Origin: Planctomycetota bacterium
GTDB lineage: Bacteria; Planctomycetota; PLA2
Assembly (NCBI GenBank): GCA_021776735.1
Contig: JAJFFH010000027.1
Location: 434,001 to 498,000 of the forward strand
Length of the DNA: 64,000 bases
Direction of reading: 5' to 3'
Positions 42,745 to 51,690 of this stretch are shown here, in pieces. The notes under the pieces were generated by a model. That model was not told the origin of the DNA and did no database searches. It saw nothing but the letters and a program-made list of their open reading frames with translations. The translations under genes were made by a program, and so were the position numbers. The stretch's first letter is position 1. The number at the start of each line of letters is the position of its first letter.

Positions 42745-45123
42745 ATGGCATCCCCTCGTCCCGTGATCTTCATCAGCGCCACGAGCGCGGACTTGCGAAG
42801 CAGCCGAGTGGTCATTAGGGACGCGCTGTTGACCATCGGGTGCGTGCCCGTCGAGCAGACCAGTTTTCCGCCGAACGGGCTCAAAGTGCGCGAGATGCTG
42901 CGCAAGCGCATCGAGGCCTGCGACGCCCTGATTCACGTCGTGGGACGCAGCTACGGATTCGAGCCGGTGGAGCGGGATCCGTCGGGAGCGCGTCGGAGCT
43001 ATACTCAGCTCGAGCACGACCTGGCGCGCGAACTCGGCAAGCCCGTCTACGTATTCGTGTGTCGCGACGAGTTCCCGTACGACGAGCATTCCCCCGACGA
43101 CATCGAGCAGGGCGAGCTCCAGCGCGCGCACCGCCGGCGTCTGATGGCGGGCGACGAACTCTACGAGGAAATCGGCTCGCGCGACGCGCTTCGCGCGCGG
43201 GTGCACGCCCTGCAGGCGCGCGTGGACCAGCTTGCAAGGAAACTGCGGCGAGCCCGATCGTGGCTCGGGCGCGGTCTCGTGGCTGGCTTGCTGGTGCTCG
43301 TTTTCCTCGGCATCGGGTTCTGGTGGGTGGCACGCCTGACCGGCAAGACCCAGGTGCGGCTGGCCGATGTCGAGAGCGAATTGGACCGCCAGCGGCGCTA
43401 CATCCGAACCGTGGCCGATGTCTACACCGAACAAAAGGCGCAACTCGTGGCGCTAACTCTTACCGAGATCCAGCTCTTCGACCGCGCCCTGGCGGCTGTG
43501 GCCGAGCGCGAAGGGGTCGCGTTGGCCGAGCTACGTTCCGGCATGAGTCTGTTCGTCGCGGCGGTACGCACCGATCCGCAGGCCGAGTTTCTTGACCTCG
43601 CCCTGGCCGACTTCGCCGAACGAGATTTCACCGGCGCGGCGGAACACGCCGCCATGGCCGCCGACCAGGCCCAGGAAAAGCGGATCGCTGCCGAGGAACT
43701 CGCCCGTCGGGCAACCGCGGATGCCCGGCGCGCCCGTGATCGGGAGCGACAGGCGCGTAGGCTCCAGGGACGATCCCTGTTCGCGGCTGGGCGGAACGGA
43801 GAGGCGGTGGCCGTCTACGGGCAGGCGCTCGATGTCACGCCGCGCGATGAGCTGCCGCGGGAATGGGCCGAGCTGAGGTTTCTCCGGGGGGGCGCCCTGA
43901 GCGGATGGGCGAAGGTTTCAGTCGGGGACGAAATCACGCGCCGGCGCGCCCATGCCGTCGCGGCCTACCGCTCTGCGCTTGAGGTGTACACACGTAGTTC
44001 GCTGCCGCGGGATTGGGCTCGGACCCAGAGCAACCTTGCTGTTGTTCTCGGTGATCAAGCCCGGGCGGCGGTCGAGGGCGAGCGGGACCGGCTGCTCGGC
44101 GAGGCGCTCGTTGCGCACCGGCAGGTTCTCGAGGTCTACACCCGCGGTGTCTTCCCCGGGGACTGGGCCATGACCCAGAACAACCTCGCCATCACGCTCG
44201 GCGATCAGGCCCACGCGGCGGAGAGAGGACAAAGAGCGCGGCTACTCGGGGAAGCGGTTGCTGCGTACCGCCTCGCGCTTCGGGTGCAAACCCGCGCGGC
44301 TTTTCCGCAGGACTGGGCCATGACCCAAAACAACCTCGCCAACGCGCTCGGTGCCCAGGCCGACGCGGCACAAGACAGTGAGCGGGCCCGGCTGCTGCGC
44401 GAAGCGGTCGTGGCGTACCGCCTCGCCCTACTGGTTTACAGGCGGGAAGACTCTCCGCGGAACTGGGCTACAACCCAAAGCAACCTGGCCGTCACGATTG
44501 ACGATCAGGCCGATGCCGCGGAGGGAACGGCAAGAGCGACGCTGCTGGACGCAGCGGTTGCCGCGTACCGCCTGGCGTTGCAGGTCCGAACGCGCGCGGA
44601 CGATCCGCAGGATTGGGCCATGACGCAAAACAACCTTGCCGCAACGCTCGACGCGCAGGCCGACGCCGCGGAGGGAGACGAGAGAGCTCGCCTGCTCGGC
44701 CAGGCGATCGTCGCGTACCGTCTCGTCTTGGAGGTCTACACGCGCGCGGCCCTTCCGCAAGCGTGGGCCATGTCTCAGTACAATCTTGGCAACACGCTTC
44801 AGGCCCAGGCCGAGACTGCGCAGATGCCGGAGAGGGGCAGGCTACTCGGCGAGGCCATCGCCGCGTACCGTCTCGCGCTCAAGATACGGACCCGTGCGCT
44901 CTCGCCCGAGGACTGGGCCACAACGCAAAACAACATCGCCTTGGCCCTCCGCGCCCAGGCCCACTGCGTCGAAGGCGACCAGCGCCGAACGGTGTTGAAA
45001 GACGCCGCGGCGGCCATGCGATGTGCGTTGCAGGTGTGGACCGCACAAGCAGCGCCGAGTGATCATGCTCCGAGAGCGGATTGGATCAGCGCCGTCGAAG
45101 AGGAATTCCGCAAACTCAAATGA
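42745..45123 (+). CDS. DUF4062 protein with membrane segment and seven exact 50-residue TPR-like repeats
   Basis: 792 residues. Residues about 5-110 are a DUF4062 domain (VIFISATSADLRSSRVVIRD, ALIHVVGRSYGFEP, SYTQLEHDLARELGKPVYVF). DUF4062 is usually the N-terminal module of large signalling or STAND-type proteins and its opening resembles TIR-like folds; its biochemical activity is not established. One transmembrane helix (174-197) and a coiled-coil (200-350, AEELARRATADARRARDRER) follow. Residues about 396-745 hold seven TPR-like units AYRLALxVxTRxxxPQDWAMTQNNLA. DW-type anchors recur at 44011, 44161, 44311, 44461, 44611, 44761 and 44911, exactly 150 bp apart. A likely reading is an intracellular sensor module joined to an interaction scaffold. 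It is paralogous to the truncated gene at 2-991. Confidence 0.82.
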   Translation: MASPRPVIFISATSADLRSSRVVIRDALLTIGCVPVEQTSFPPNGLKVREMLRKRIEACDALIHVVGRSYGFEPVERDPSGARRSYTQLEHDLARELGKPVYVFVCRDEFPYDEHSPDDIEQGELQRAHRRRLMAGDELYEEIGSRDALRARVHALQARVDQLARKLRRARSWLGRGLVAGLLVLVFLGIGFWWVARLTGKTQVRLADVESELDRQRRYIRTVADVYTEQKAQLVALTLTEIQLFDRALAAVAEREGVALAELRSGMSLFVAAVRTDPQAEFLDLALADFAERDFTGAAEHAAMAADQAQEKRIAAEELARRATADARRARDRERQARRLQGRSLFAAGRNGEAVAVYGQALDVTPRDELPREWAELRFLRGGALSGWAKVSVGDEITRRRAHAVAAYRSALEVYTRSSLPRDWARTQSNLAVVLGDQARAAVEGERDRLLGEALVAHRQVLEVYTRGVFPGDWAMTQNNLAITLGDQAHAAERGQRARLLGEAVAAYRLALRVQTRAAFPQDWAMTQNNLANALGAQADAAQDSERARLLREAVVAYRLALLVYRREDSPRNWATTQSNLAVTIDDQADAAEGTARATLLDAAVAAYRLALQVRTRADDPQDWAMTQNNLAATLDAQADAAEGDERARLLGQAIVAYRLVLEVYTRAALPQAWAMSQYNLGNTLQAQAETAQMPERGRLLGEAIAAYRLALKIRTRALSPEDWATTQNNIALALRAQAHCVEGDQRRTVLKDAAAAMRCALQVWTAQAAPSDHAPRADWISAVEEEFRKLK

Positions 45124-45126
45124 CGC

Positions 45127-45145
45127 AGCGTACGGACTGCGATGC
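45127..45145 (-). repeat. Dispersed 19-bp repeat, copy 14 (one core mismatch)
   Basis: Plus strand AGCGTACGGACTGCGATGC; on the minus strand it matches the consensus except one core base. It lies just after the stop of the DUF4062 gene, in the 96-bp gap to the convergent redoxin gene. Confidence 0.7.
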
Positions 45146-45219
45146 TCCTAGCGACGAGGAGCTCGTCCGGAACCGGAGATGATCGGCAGTCACCCGACGC
45201 GTCAACCCGGACAAGATCC

Positions 45220-45990
45220 TCAGTTCACGCTCTTGCGGCGCTTCTTCTTGTTCTTCTTTTGGTACTTCACCGAGCAGCCGTACGGCTTGGACCTTCTGAG
45301 CGGGGATGCCTTCTTGGCGAGCACTGCGTCCATGACCCATGTGACATAGTTTTTGGCGGCCATGATCGCTTCCTTGGCGAACGCGCGGGGGGCGTCGTCG
45401 AAAGCGCCGTCGTACACCCGAATGCCCTGCGGGTTGATGATGCAGATTTGCGGGGTTGTGCGGGCCTCGTACAGGCGGCCGACCTTGCCGTCCGCGTCGA
45501 GGAGTACCACACTCGAGGCGAGCCCCTGGTCTTTGGCGATCTTCTGCCACTGCTCGGCGGTGCGGAAGTCGCGGTGGTTCGGGTTGGTTGAACAGATCGT
45601 GACCCAGAGCGCGCCCTTGTCGGTGTACGCCTTTTGCAGCGCCTGCATGTGGCCGATCCGGTAGTGCTTTTTCACGAACGGGCAGCCCGGGTTGGTCCAC
45701 TCGAGCAGAATCCACTTGCCGAGGTGATCCTTCAGAGCCCAGTTCGTCTTGTCTGTGGCCCCAAGCGTGAACAGCGGCGCGCGATTCGGGTTGGGGCGGA
45801 CGGATTCCTTCTTCTTGGACTTCGCCTTCTTGTCGTCGGCTTTCTTCTCGGCTTTCCCTGCCGGCTTCTTTTCTGCCTTCGGCGTGGCCTGAGGATCCGT
45901 GGGCGCGGGGGTCTCCTCCGCACCGGCGGGCAACGCAACGAGTGCCAGCAGGGCGACGAGTGCGGCGGCGTGATCGATCAGGCGCTTCAT
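45220..45990 (-). CDS. Secreted redoxin (thioredoxin-fold) protein
   Basis: 256 residues from ATG 45990, AAGGAG ribosome site. A signal peptide (LIDHAAALVALLALVALPAGA) precedes a Lys/Ala/Pro-rich linker (about 28-68). The thioredoxin-like domain follows: WILLEWTNPGCPFVKKHY around residues 93-110 with C103 as the likely peroxidatic or reducing cysteine, then WVTICSTNPNHRDF and TPQICIINPQG. Only one cysteine is in the CPFV motif, so it is not a CxxC thioredoxin; another lies in PYGCSVKY near the C-terminus. It is translationally coupled (ATGA) to the DsbD-like gene and probably exchanges electrons with it in the periplasm. Confidence 0.85.
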   Translation of the reverse strand: MKRLIDHAAALVALLALVALPAGAEETPAPTDPQATPKAEKKPAGKAEKKADDKKAKSKKKESVRPNPNRAPLFTLGATDKTNWALKDHLGKWILLEWTNPGCPFVKKHYRIGHMQALQKAYTDKGALWVTICSTNPNHRDFRTAEQWQKIAKDQGLASSVVLLDADGKVGRLYEARTTPQICIINPQGIRVYDGAFDDAPRAFAKEAIMAAKNYVTWVMDAVLAKKASPLRRSKPYGCSVKYQKKNKKKRRKSVN

Positions 45991-46883
45991 CTTGACGTCT
46001 CCTTTTTCTTCGCGGCGATCTTCTTTTTTCGTTCGACGGGCACGTCCACGCGCCAGGCGCGGCGGCCAGCGGCGGTGTGTGCGACAAAGACCCCTTGCAG
46101 CCGTTTGCGAGCGCCGCCGCGCGCGGGCGTGAGGGTCAAAAAGACATCGCCGTCCGTCAGCTTTACCTTTTGCGGTGCGGCATTGTTCAACATCTCTTCT
46201 ACCCCCGGGAAGAACCCGGGTTTCGGATCCGCGCTCAGTTTCTTGCCGAGGGCGGCACGGTGCACGGCCAGGCGGATCCGTCCATCGCGCGCGATCGCGC
46301 GGAAGGCGCCCTTGGCGGACGGGCCGGGCATGAGGCGGTCGTGGCGTGCGAAATCGGCCTTCCAGCGCGCATCGACGGTGGGTTCCTGCTGCCCGACGTT
46401 CAGCGTCACGGAGAGATCGCGCTTTCCGCTGAGGCAGACGTCCTTGCAGACCAGCCACGAAACGCTCGCCTTGATCTTGGCCGCGCCCCGGAAACCTCTC
46501 GGGACTTTCACGTCCGCCGCCAGCAGGCAACGACCGTCGTAGCCGTACATCATGAGCGGCTCGGCGGGCAGGCGGTGCGGCGCGGGCCAGATCAGCTTTG
46601 AGATCTTGAACCCGTTGGGCAGCGTCCACTTGATTTCCGGCGCGAGGCCCGAGTCGCCCGGGTTTTGCCAGTAGATGTGCCACTCGTCCGCCATCTGAAA
46701 CAACACCGCGACGCGCACCGTCGAGGCGTCGCGCACCGTCTTGTGGCGCGCGATCAGCGTCACCTCGACTTCGCCGCCGAAGGGATCCTCCGCGCCGGGA
46801 TCCTCAGCAGCCGTGCTCGTGGCGGCGAGCAGGATGAATGCCCAGATGGGGGGGCGCGGAGGCCGGCGCTTGCGGTGCTTCAT
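45987..46883 (-). CDS. DsbD N-terminal-domain-like protein
   Basis: 298 residues with an N-terminal hydrophobic leader. The family signature of the DsbD alpha domain is clear: DEWHIYWQNPGDSGLAPEIK then WTLP around residues 66-90, YGYDGRCLLAADV near 115, and WLVCKDVCLSGKRDLSVTL near 143. The two cysteines of VCKDVC correspond to the pair that hands electrons to periplasmic thiol proteins. No membrane electron-transfer domain is attached, so a separate DsbD beta domain or CcdA protein must feed it. A repeat copy encodes KLTDGDVFL near residue 245. Start and stop overlap both neighbours by 4 bp. Confidence 0.85.
   Translation of the reverse strand: MKHRKRRPPRPPIWAFILLAATSTAAEDPGAEDPFGGEVEVTLIARHKTVRDASTVRVAVLFQMADEWHIYWQNPGDSGLAPEIKWTLPNGFKISKLIWPAPHRLPAEPLMMYGYDGRCLLAADVKVPRGFRGAAKIKASVSWLVCKDVCLSGKRDLSVTLNVGQQEPTVDARWKADFARHDRLMPGPSAKGAFRAIARDGRIRLAVHRAALGKKLSADPKPGFFPGVEEMLNNAAPQKVKLTDGDVFLTLTPARGGARKRLQGVFVAHTAAGRRAWRVDVPVERKKKIAAKKKETSR
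46144..46162 (+). repeat. Dispersed 19-bp repeat, copy 9 (inside DsbD-like gene)
   Basis: ACATCGCCGTCCGTCAGCT, full consensus; on the coding (minus) strand it encodes LTDGDV. Confidence 0.85.
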
Positions 46884-49468
46884 TTGGCTCCCTTGACCTC
46901 GGTGGCCTGTTTGCGCTCGACCGGTTCCTGCTTCTTGATCGCGCGGCGGAGCTTGTTCAGCTCCTCGCGCAGGCGCTTGAGCTGGATGTGCGGCTCCTGG
47001 CCGCTGCGGATTTTGTCCGCGGTCTCCTTGGCCTGCTTGCGCACGTTCGGGTTCAGGTCGTGCTCCGCCATCGCGTCCAGCGCTTCGAGTGCGGGCGCCG
47101 CGCGGTTGCCGAGCTTTCGCAGGGCCCCGCCCGCGGCGTTCTTGATGCGGCGATGCTCGCGTCGGTCAAGACAGGCCGTCAGCGCATCGACAACCTCTTT
47201 CTCGGCGGCGCGATCCCAGAGTCCGGCTTCGGCCATGGTGCCCAGGGCGTCGATGGCGGCCGAGCGGCTGGGGCGTTCGTGGTGGGGCTTGGTCCACTCG
47301 AGGAGCAGCTTGGTGGCGCTCACGTCGCGTTGCTGGCCGATGCCGCGCAGCACCGCCGTGCGAATGCCGTGATTGTGACTCTTGCGCCCGAGCAGCGGCA
47401 CGAGTGCCTTCACGGCGCCGTCGGCACGCAGGTTTGCCCACGCGGTGACGGCTTCGGCCTCGACGGAGTAGCTCGCGTCGCCGTTGTTGATCACCGCCAG
47501 GAGCTCGTCGCGGACCGTCTCGTCGTTCTTGAAGAGCCCGAGCGCCTTGACGGCTTCGCGGCGCGCCTTGGGATGTTCGAGCGACAGCGCCTTGAGCAGC
47601 GTGGTGCGCGCGAGGTCGCCGCCGGTCTTGCCGAGCGCCTTGGCGATCTCGGCCTGCACGCCCCAAAACGCCTCCTGCCCCAACGCCTGCGCGAGCAGTT
47701 CGCGGTCCTGCTTCTTCTTGGATTTTCCAAAGTACTCCGCGGCGCGGATGCGCAGCAGCGGATTGTCGTCTTCCAGGAGCTGGGCGACCCACAGGTTGCG
47801 CCCCTTGTGCTCGGTCAGCTCCATGAGTACCGCGTTGGTCGGATCGATGCGCACGAGATGCGGCCGTGCCGGGAGCGGCACAACGAAGCGGATGTCTTTC
47901 TCGGTCACGTTGTGTGTGACCGCGAACACCCGCGACAGGTTGCGGAATCCGTACTCGATGCGTAGCGGGAAGTGCCACGCCTTGTCTTTCTGCGTCTGTT
48001 GGATGCGGACGGTCGCGGTCTTGTCCCGCGCGTTCCAGCCGTGCGTGATCTTCAACACGGGATGGGCGCGGCGAGATGTCCAGTCGTAAAAAAAGCGCTC
48101 GATGCTGCGGCCGGTCGCTTCCTCGAGGGCGTGTCGGAAGTCCGCGGTCTCCACCGCGCGGTTGCGGTTTTTCGTGACGTAGTGGCGCACGGCCTTCCAC
48201 CAGGCTTCATCGCCCAGACGGCGGCGAATCATGTGCAGGACCCACGCCCCCTTGGGATACGCACGCGCGTCGAACTGTTGCCACGGGCCCTTGTACGCGC
48301 GGTGGACGATCGGCAGTTTTTTTCCGCCACGAATCGCCGCGCGCTGTTTGCCCAGCAGGTCGTACAGGAACTCGTCGCGCCCGAGGTTCTTCTCGGTCCA
48401 GAGAGCCTGAAAATACGTCGCGAATCCTTCGTTGAGCCAAGTGTGCGCCCAATCGCGGCAGGTCAGGAGATCGCCGAACCACTGGTGGGCGAGCTCGTGC
48501 GCGACGAGGCCGTCGGAACTGTAGTCGAGGTGGGCGCGCTCATCGTGCAGCGTGCGTTCGGACAGCGTCGTCGCGGTCGTGTTCTCCATGCCGCCGAACG
48601 AGAATTGCTCGACCACGACCTGCGTGTACTTGGCCCACGGGTACTCGACGCCGATCTTGTCGGAGAAAAAATCGAGCATGGGCTTCGTGTTTTCAAACGA
48701 ACGCATCGTGTCGGCCTCGCGGTCCGGCGGCACCCAGTACTCGACCGGCCGGCCGCGCCAGGTGTCCGTCTTGATCGCGAACTGCCCGACCACAAGCGTG
48801 ATGAGATACGGCGCGTGCTCTTTTTCCTGCGACCAGTGCCAGGTGTGCGTGCCGTCGCCGTGGTCTTTCACGGCTACGCGCCGCCCGTTCGACAAGACCT
48901 GCTCGTCCTTCGGAACGCGGATCAACAACTCGCTCGAGACGCGCTCGTTCGGATGGTCGAAGAGCGGAATCCAGTGGCGGTTGTCCACCGTCTCGCCCTG
49001 CGACCAGACCTGGTACGGCACGTCCGGCTGGCGTTTCGTGGGTCCGAAGAAAAACAGGCCGCGCTCCGGCTCGGCGCAGACGTAATCGATCGTCAGCCGA
49101 ACCGCCGTGCCGCGCTTGGCGGGGTGCGCGAGCGCAATCTCCAAGGAGCGCCCGTCGTTGGTCCACTCGACGGCCTGTTTTTGGGCCGGCTCGCCGACCA
49201 GCGCCTCCACGGCCTTGACGTCGAGATTCACGGCATCGAGGCGGACCGTTTCCGTTTTGCGCAATGCGGTCAAAGACAACGTCGCGCGGCCGACGAGGCT
49301 TTTCTTGCGCAGATCCACTTTCGCTTCCACCCGGACGTGGCGCAGATCGAGGGGCCGGTCCGCGGCGAAGTGCAGATCCTGCGCCACCGCCGGGCGGCAC
49401 AGCGCGGCGCAAGCGACGAGGGCGAGCAGAAAGCCGGACGCTTTGGCAGGTAGGTTCATCGCCCGCAT
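46880..49468 (-). CDS. Secreted M1-family zinc aminopeptidase with C-terminal HEAT repeats
   Basis: 862 residues from ATG 49468 (ATG 49459, three residues on, is equally possible). Signal peptide GFLLALVACAALCRPAVAQ. The M1 catalytic features are FGGMENTTATTL (GAMEN-like exopeptidase motif) near 290 and the zinc site H324-E-L-A-H328 with E347 (WLNEGFATYF). M1 enzymes remove N-terminal amino acids from peptides. From about 600 onward, HEAT-like repeats appear (DDNPLLRIRAAEYFGKSKKK, NDETVRDELLAVINNGD), ending in a basic coiled-coil tail (LKRLREELNKLRRAIKKQEP). It heads a coupled unit with the DsbD-like and redoxin genes, which suggests periplasmic protein quality control. Confidence 0.92.
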   Translation of the reverse strand: MRAMNLPAKASGFLLALVACAALCRPAVAQDLHFAADRPLDLRHVRVEAKVDLRKKSLVGRATLSLTALRKTETVRLDAVNLDVKAVEALVGEPAQKQAVEWTNDGRSLEIALAHPAKRGTAVRLTIDYVCAEPERGLFFFGPTKRQPDVPYQVWSQGETVDNRHWIPLFDHPNERVSSELLIRVPKDEQVLSNGRRVAVKDHGDGTHTWHWSQEKEHAPYLITLVVGQFAIKTDTWRGRPVEYWVPPDREADTMRSFENTKPMLDFFSDKIGVEYPWAKYTQVVVEQFSFGGMENTTATTLSERTLHDERAHLDYSSDGLVAHELAHQWFGDLLTCRDWAHTWLNEGFATYFQALWTEKNLGRDEFLYDLLGKQRAAIRGGKKLPIVHRAYKGPWQQFDARAYPKGAWVLHMIRRRLGDEAWWKAVRHYVTKNRNRAVETADFRHALEEATGRSIERFFYDWTSRRAHPVLKITHGWNARDKTATVRIQQTQKDKAWHFPLRIEYGFRNLSRVFAVTHNVTEKDIRFVVPLPARPHLVRIDPTNAVLMELTEHKGRNLWVAQLLEDDNPLLRIRAAEYFGKSKKKQDRELLAQALGQEAFWGVQAEIAKALGKTGGDLARTTLLKALSLEHPKARREAVKALGLFKNDETVRDELLAVINNGDASYSVEAEAVTAWANLRADGAVKALVPLLGRKSHNHGIRTAVLRGIGQQRDVSATKLLLEWTKPHHERPSRSAAIDALGTMAEAGLWDRAAEKEVVDALTACLDRREHRRIKNAAGGALRKLGNRAAPALEALDAMAEHDLNPNVRKQAKETADKIRSGQEPHIQLKRLREELNKLRRAIKKQEPVERKQATEVKGAK

Positions 49469-49483
49469 GGTACGAAGAAACCC

Positions 49484-51343
49484 GTGATCGCGTTGCTTGT
49501 GGTGCTCCTCGCCGCCCCGGACATCCTCTTCGAAAACGTGCACGTCGTCACGATGCGGAATCAGCGGATCCTGCGGGACCACGCCGTCTTGGTCCGTAGC
49601 GGTCGAATCGCGGCCGTTGGACCCGGCGCCGAAGTACGCAAGCAGGTGGGTGGAGGTCCCGGGGGGAGGGAGGACAAACTCCTGCGGATCGACGGCCGTG
49701 GGCGGTACCTGATGCCCGGGCTCGCCGACATGCATGTGCACCTGTGGTACGAGGAGGAGTTCACGCTGTACCTGGCGCAGGGCGTGACCACCGTGCGCAA
49801 CCTGTGGGGACGCCGCAAACACCTGCGTTGGGCGCGGCAGGTAGAGCAGGGCAAGCGGGCGGGGCCGACGCTGTTGACGACCGGCCCGATCCTGGACGGT
49901 GCGCCCGCGATCTGGGAACGGTCGGTCGTCGTGCGCACCGAGGCCGAAGCGCGCGAGACCGTCGCACGCCTGGCGCGGGAGGGCTATCGCTCGATCAAGG
50001 TCTACAACCGCATCCGGCCCAAGGTCTACGATGCGCTCGTCGCGGCTTGCCGCAAGCAGGGCCTGAAGGTCTGCGGCCATGTGCCGTACGCCGTCGGCAT
50101 CGAGCGCGCCCTGAAGGCGCGACAGGATTCGATCGAGCATCTGGACGGCTACTTCGGCACCCCGTGGCGGGACTACAAACCGAAGCTGCTCAAGGAACGC
50201 GCGGCGCGCACCGCGGCCGCCGGCACGTGGAACTGCCCCACGCTGATGGTCTACACGCGCTTTGTGCCGGCGGCGACAGGCAAACGGCTCTTGCAGTCGC
50301 CGGAGATGCGCTTTGTGCCGCCGCGACTGCGCGCGACCTGGGATCCGTCCCGCGACTTTCGTTTGAAGAATCTCGGCCCGAGTACGTTTCGCCGGATCGC
50401 GCGCCACGTCGAATGGGAACGATCGCTCGTCAAGTGGCTGCACGACGCCGGCGCGCCGCTGCTGGTCGGCACGGACGCGGGCAACCCGTTCGTCGTCGCC
50501 GGCTGGTCCGTGCATCTCGAGCTCGCCGAGTTCGTGAAGTCCGGCCTCACGCCGTACGAAACCCTCGTGGCCGCGACGCGCGCGCCGGGCCGCTTCGCGG
50601 GCGAGGACTTCGGCACGATCACCGTGGGTCAGCGCGCGGACCTTCTGCTCATCAAGAACAACCCGCTCAAGGACGTCGCCCACTGCAAGAGCCCCGATGG
50701 CGTGATGGCGCGCGGCCGCTGGTGGACGCGCAAACAACTCGACGCGATGCTTACGGAAGTGGCGGCGTCGTACAAACGCAAGAAACAACGTTTCAAGGGG
50801 CTGGAAGCCCTGCCGCGCGGCCGGCGGCTGAGTTGGACGGTGCGCTGGAACGGCCTCGTGGTGGGCGAGGAACGCGCGACCTTGAGCGACGCCTGGCTTG
50901 TGGCGCAGCGAGTCAACGACGCGCCCTGGTCGTCGGTGCGCCGCGCGCGTTACGAGTTCGACGCGAAGGGCGCGATCACGGGCGCCGGGATCCGCTGGAA
51001 CGACGACGAGGAGTCGCGCACGCGCGCCTTTGATCCTACCCAAATCAACGGCGACGCCGGCTTGGCCCTGTGGATCGTGCTCGCGCGTCGTTTCTGGCAC
51101 CTGAAAGTCGGCGAGGAGTGGCGCGAGAAACATCGCCGTCCGTCTGCTGACCTCAGCGAGTTCGAACAGTTCCCCTTGATTGTCAGGCGCCTGAAGGGAG
51201 CGGACGGACGGCGATGTTTTCGGGTGGTTGAGAAGCGCCGGGACAAGACCTACGCGAGCACGCTGTGGTTTGAAGGCGCGGTCCCGTCGCGGTTGCGAAC
51301 CGAACTTCAACAGGGCACGATCGAAATCCGCCTGGAGCGTTAG
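49484..51343 (+). CDS. Secreted amidohydrolase family metal-dependent hydrolase
   Basis: 619 residues from GTG 49484. The hydrophobic N-terminus (IALLVVLLAAP) may be a short signal. Amidohydrolase features are PGLADMHVHLW (metal-binding HxH) near residue 83, KVYNRIRPKVYDAL with the lysine region near 175, SIEHLDGYFG near 210, LLVGTDAGNP near 325 with the catalytic aspartate, and the closing GTITVGQRADLLLIKNNPL typical of imidazolonepropionase/prolidase-like members. The last 180 residues form a separate beta-rich domain. A 92-bp element made of two inverted repeat copies (51128-51219) lies inside that domain and supplies KHRRPSA and GADGRRCF. The start codon is only 15 bp from the divergent peptidase start. 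Confidence 0.87.
   Translation: MIALLVVLLAAPDILFENVHVVTMRNQRILRDHAVLVRSGRIAAVGPGAEVRKQVGGGPGGREDKLLRIDGRGRYLMPGLADMHVHLWYEEEFTLYLAQGVTTVRNLWGRRKHLRWARQVEQGKRAGPTLLTTGPILDGAPAIWERSVVVRTEAEARETVARLAREGYRSIKVYNRIRPKVYDALVAACRKQGLKVCGHVPYAVGIERALKARQDSIEHLDGYFGTPWRDYKPKLLKERAARTAAAGTWNCPTLMVYTRFVPAATGKRLLQSPEMRFVPPRLRATWDPSRDFRLKNLGPSTFRRIARHVEWERSLVKWLHDAGAPLLVGTDAGNPFVVAGWSVHLELAEFVKSGLTPYETLVAATRAPGRFAGEDFGTITVGQRADLLLIKNNPLKDVAHCKSPDGVMARGRWWTRKQLDAMLTEVAASYKRKKQRFKGLEALPRGRRLSWTVRWNGLVVGEERATLSDAWLVAQRVNDAPWSSVRRARYEFDAKGAITGAGIRWNDDEESRTRAFDPTQINGDAGLALWIVLARRFWHLKVGEEWREKHRRPSADLSEFEQFPLIVRRLKGADGRRCFRVVEKRRDKTYASTLWFEGAVPSRLRTELQQGTIEIRLER
51130..51148 (+). repeat. Dispersed 19-bp repeat, copy 10a (left arm)
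   Basis: ACATCGCCGTCCGTCTGCT, full consensus. AAACATCGCCGTCCGTC (51128-51144) pairs perfectly over 17 bp with 51203-51219, and the stem continues inward to 21 bp with one G-T pair. Confidence 0.88.
51199..51217 (-). repeat. Dispersed 19-bp repeat, copy 10b (right arm)
   Basis: Plus strand AGCGGACGGACGGCGATGT; full consensus on the minus strand. The 50-nt loop between arms contains a further palindrome TCAGGCGCCTGA (51183-51194). Confidence 0.88.
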
Positions 51344-51363
51344 GACGTTAGGAGCGTTAGGCG

Positions 51364-51621
51364 CTATTTTTTCTTGCCGAACGAGGCCTTGAAGGTGTCG
51401 ATGTCCTCGACCCCGAGGTAGCCGCCGATGTCGAGCAGGAACCGTTCGACAGTACGCTGGCCGAACCAGACATTGACGACCTTCATGACGGAGAGACCCT
51501 TCAGGTGCTTGTTCGGGGCATGGGCGTAGCGCTCGGCGGCGTCGTCGGTGCCGTTCGTGATCGCGCGGAGCATGCCCTGGATGTGTTGGGGCAGGTCGGC
51601 GTATTCGCGGTAGCGGGCCAC
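51364..51621 (-). CDS. Small conserved-looking protein of unknown function
   Basis: 85 residues if started at GTG 51621, or 69 from ATG 51573. The composition is balanced, protein-like and lacks low complexity: YADLPQHIQGMLRAI, AERYAHAPNKHLKGLSVMKV, VNVWFGQRTVERFLLDIGGY. The order of PN, L-K-G, V and G residues is faintly like the DUF2384 (MbcA/ParS toxin-binding) domain, but this is too weak to name it. It lies between the convergent amidohydrolase and the divergent kinase gene. No partner toxin gene is seen next to it. Confidence 0.5.
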   Translation of the reverse strand: MARYREYADLPQHIQGMLRAITNGTDDAAERYAHAPNKHLKGLSVMKVVNVWFGQRTVERFLLDIGGYLGVEDIDTFKASFGKKK

Positions 51622-51690
51622 GGCGGGATTGTCCGGGGAGGGGCCAGAAGACGACAGCGGCGTCCGTCGAAATCGGTAGACTGGTGACGC

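Noticed and set aside
43951..45010. Regular 150-bp repeats considered as a CRISPR-like array
   Set aside because: Units are coding, contiguous and have no unique spacers; they encode TPR-like helices.
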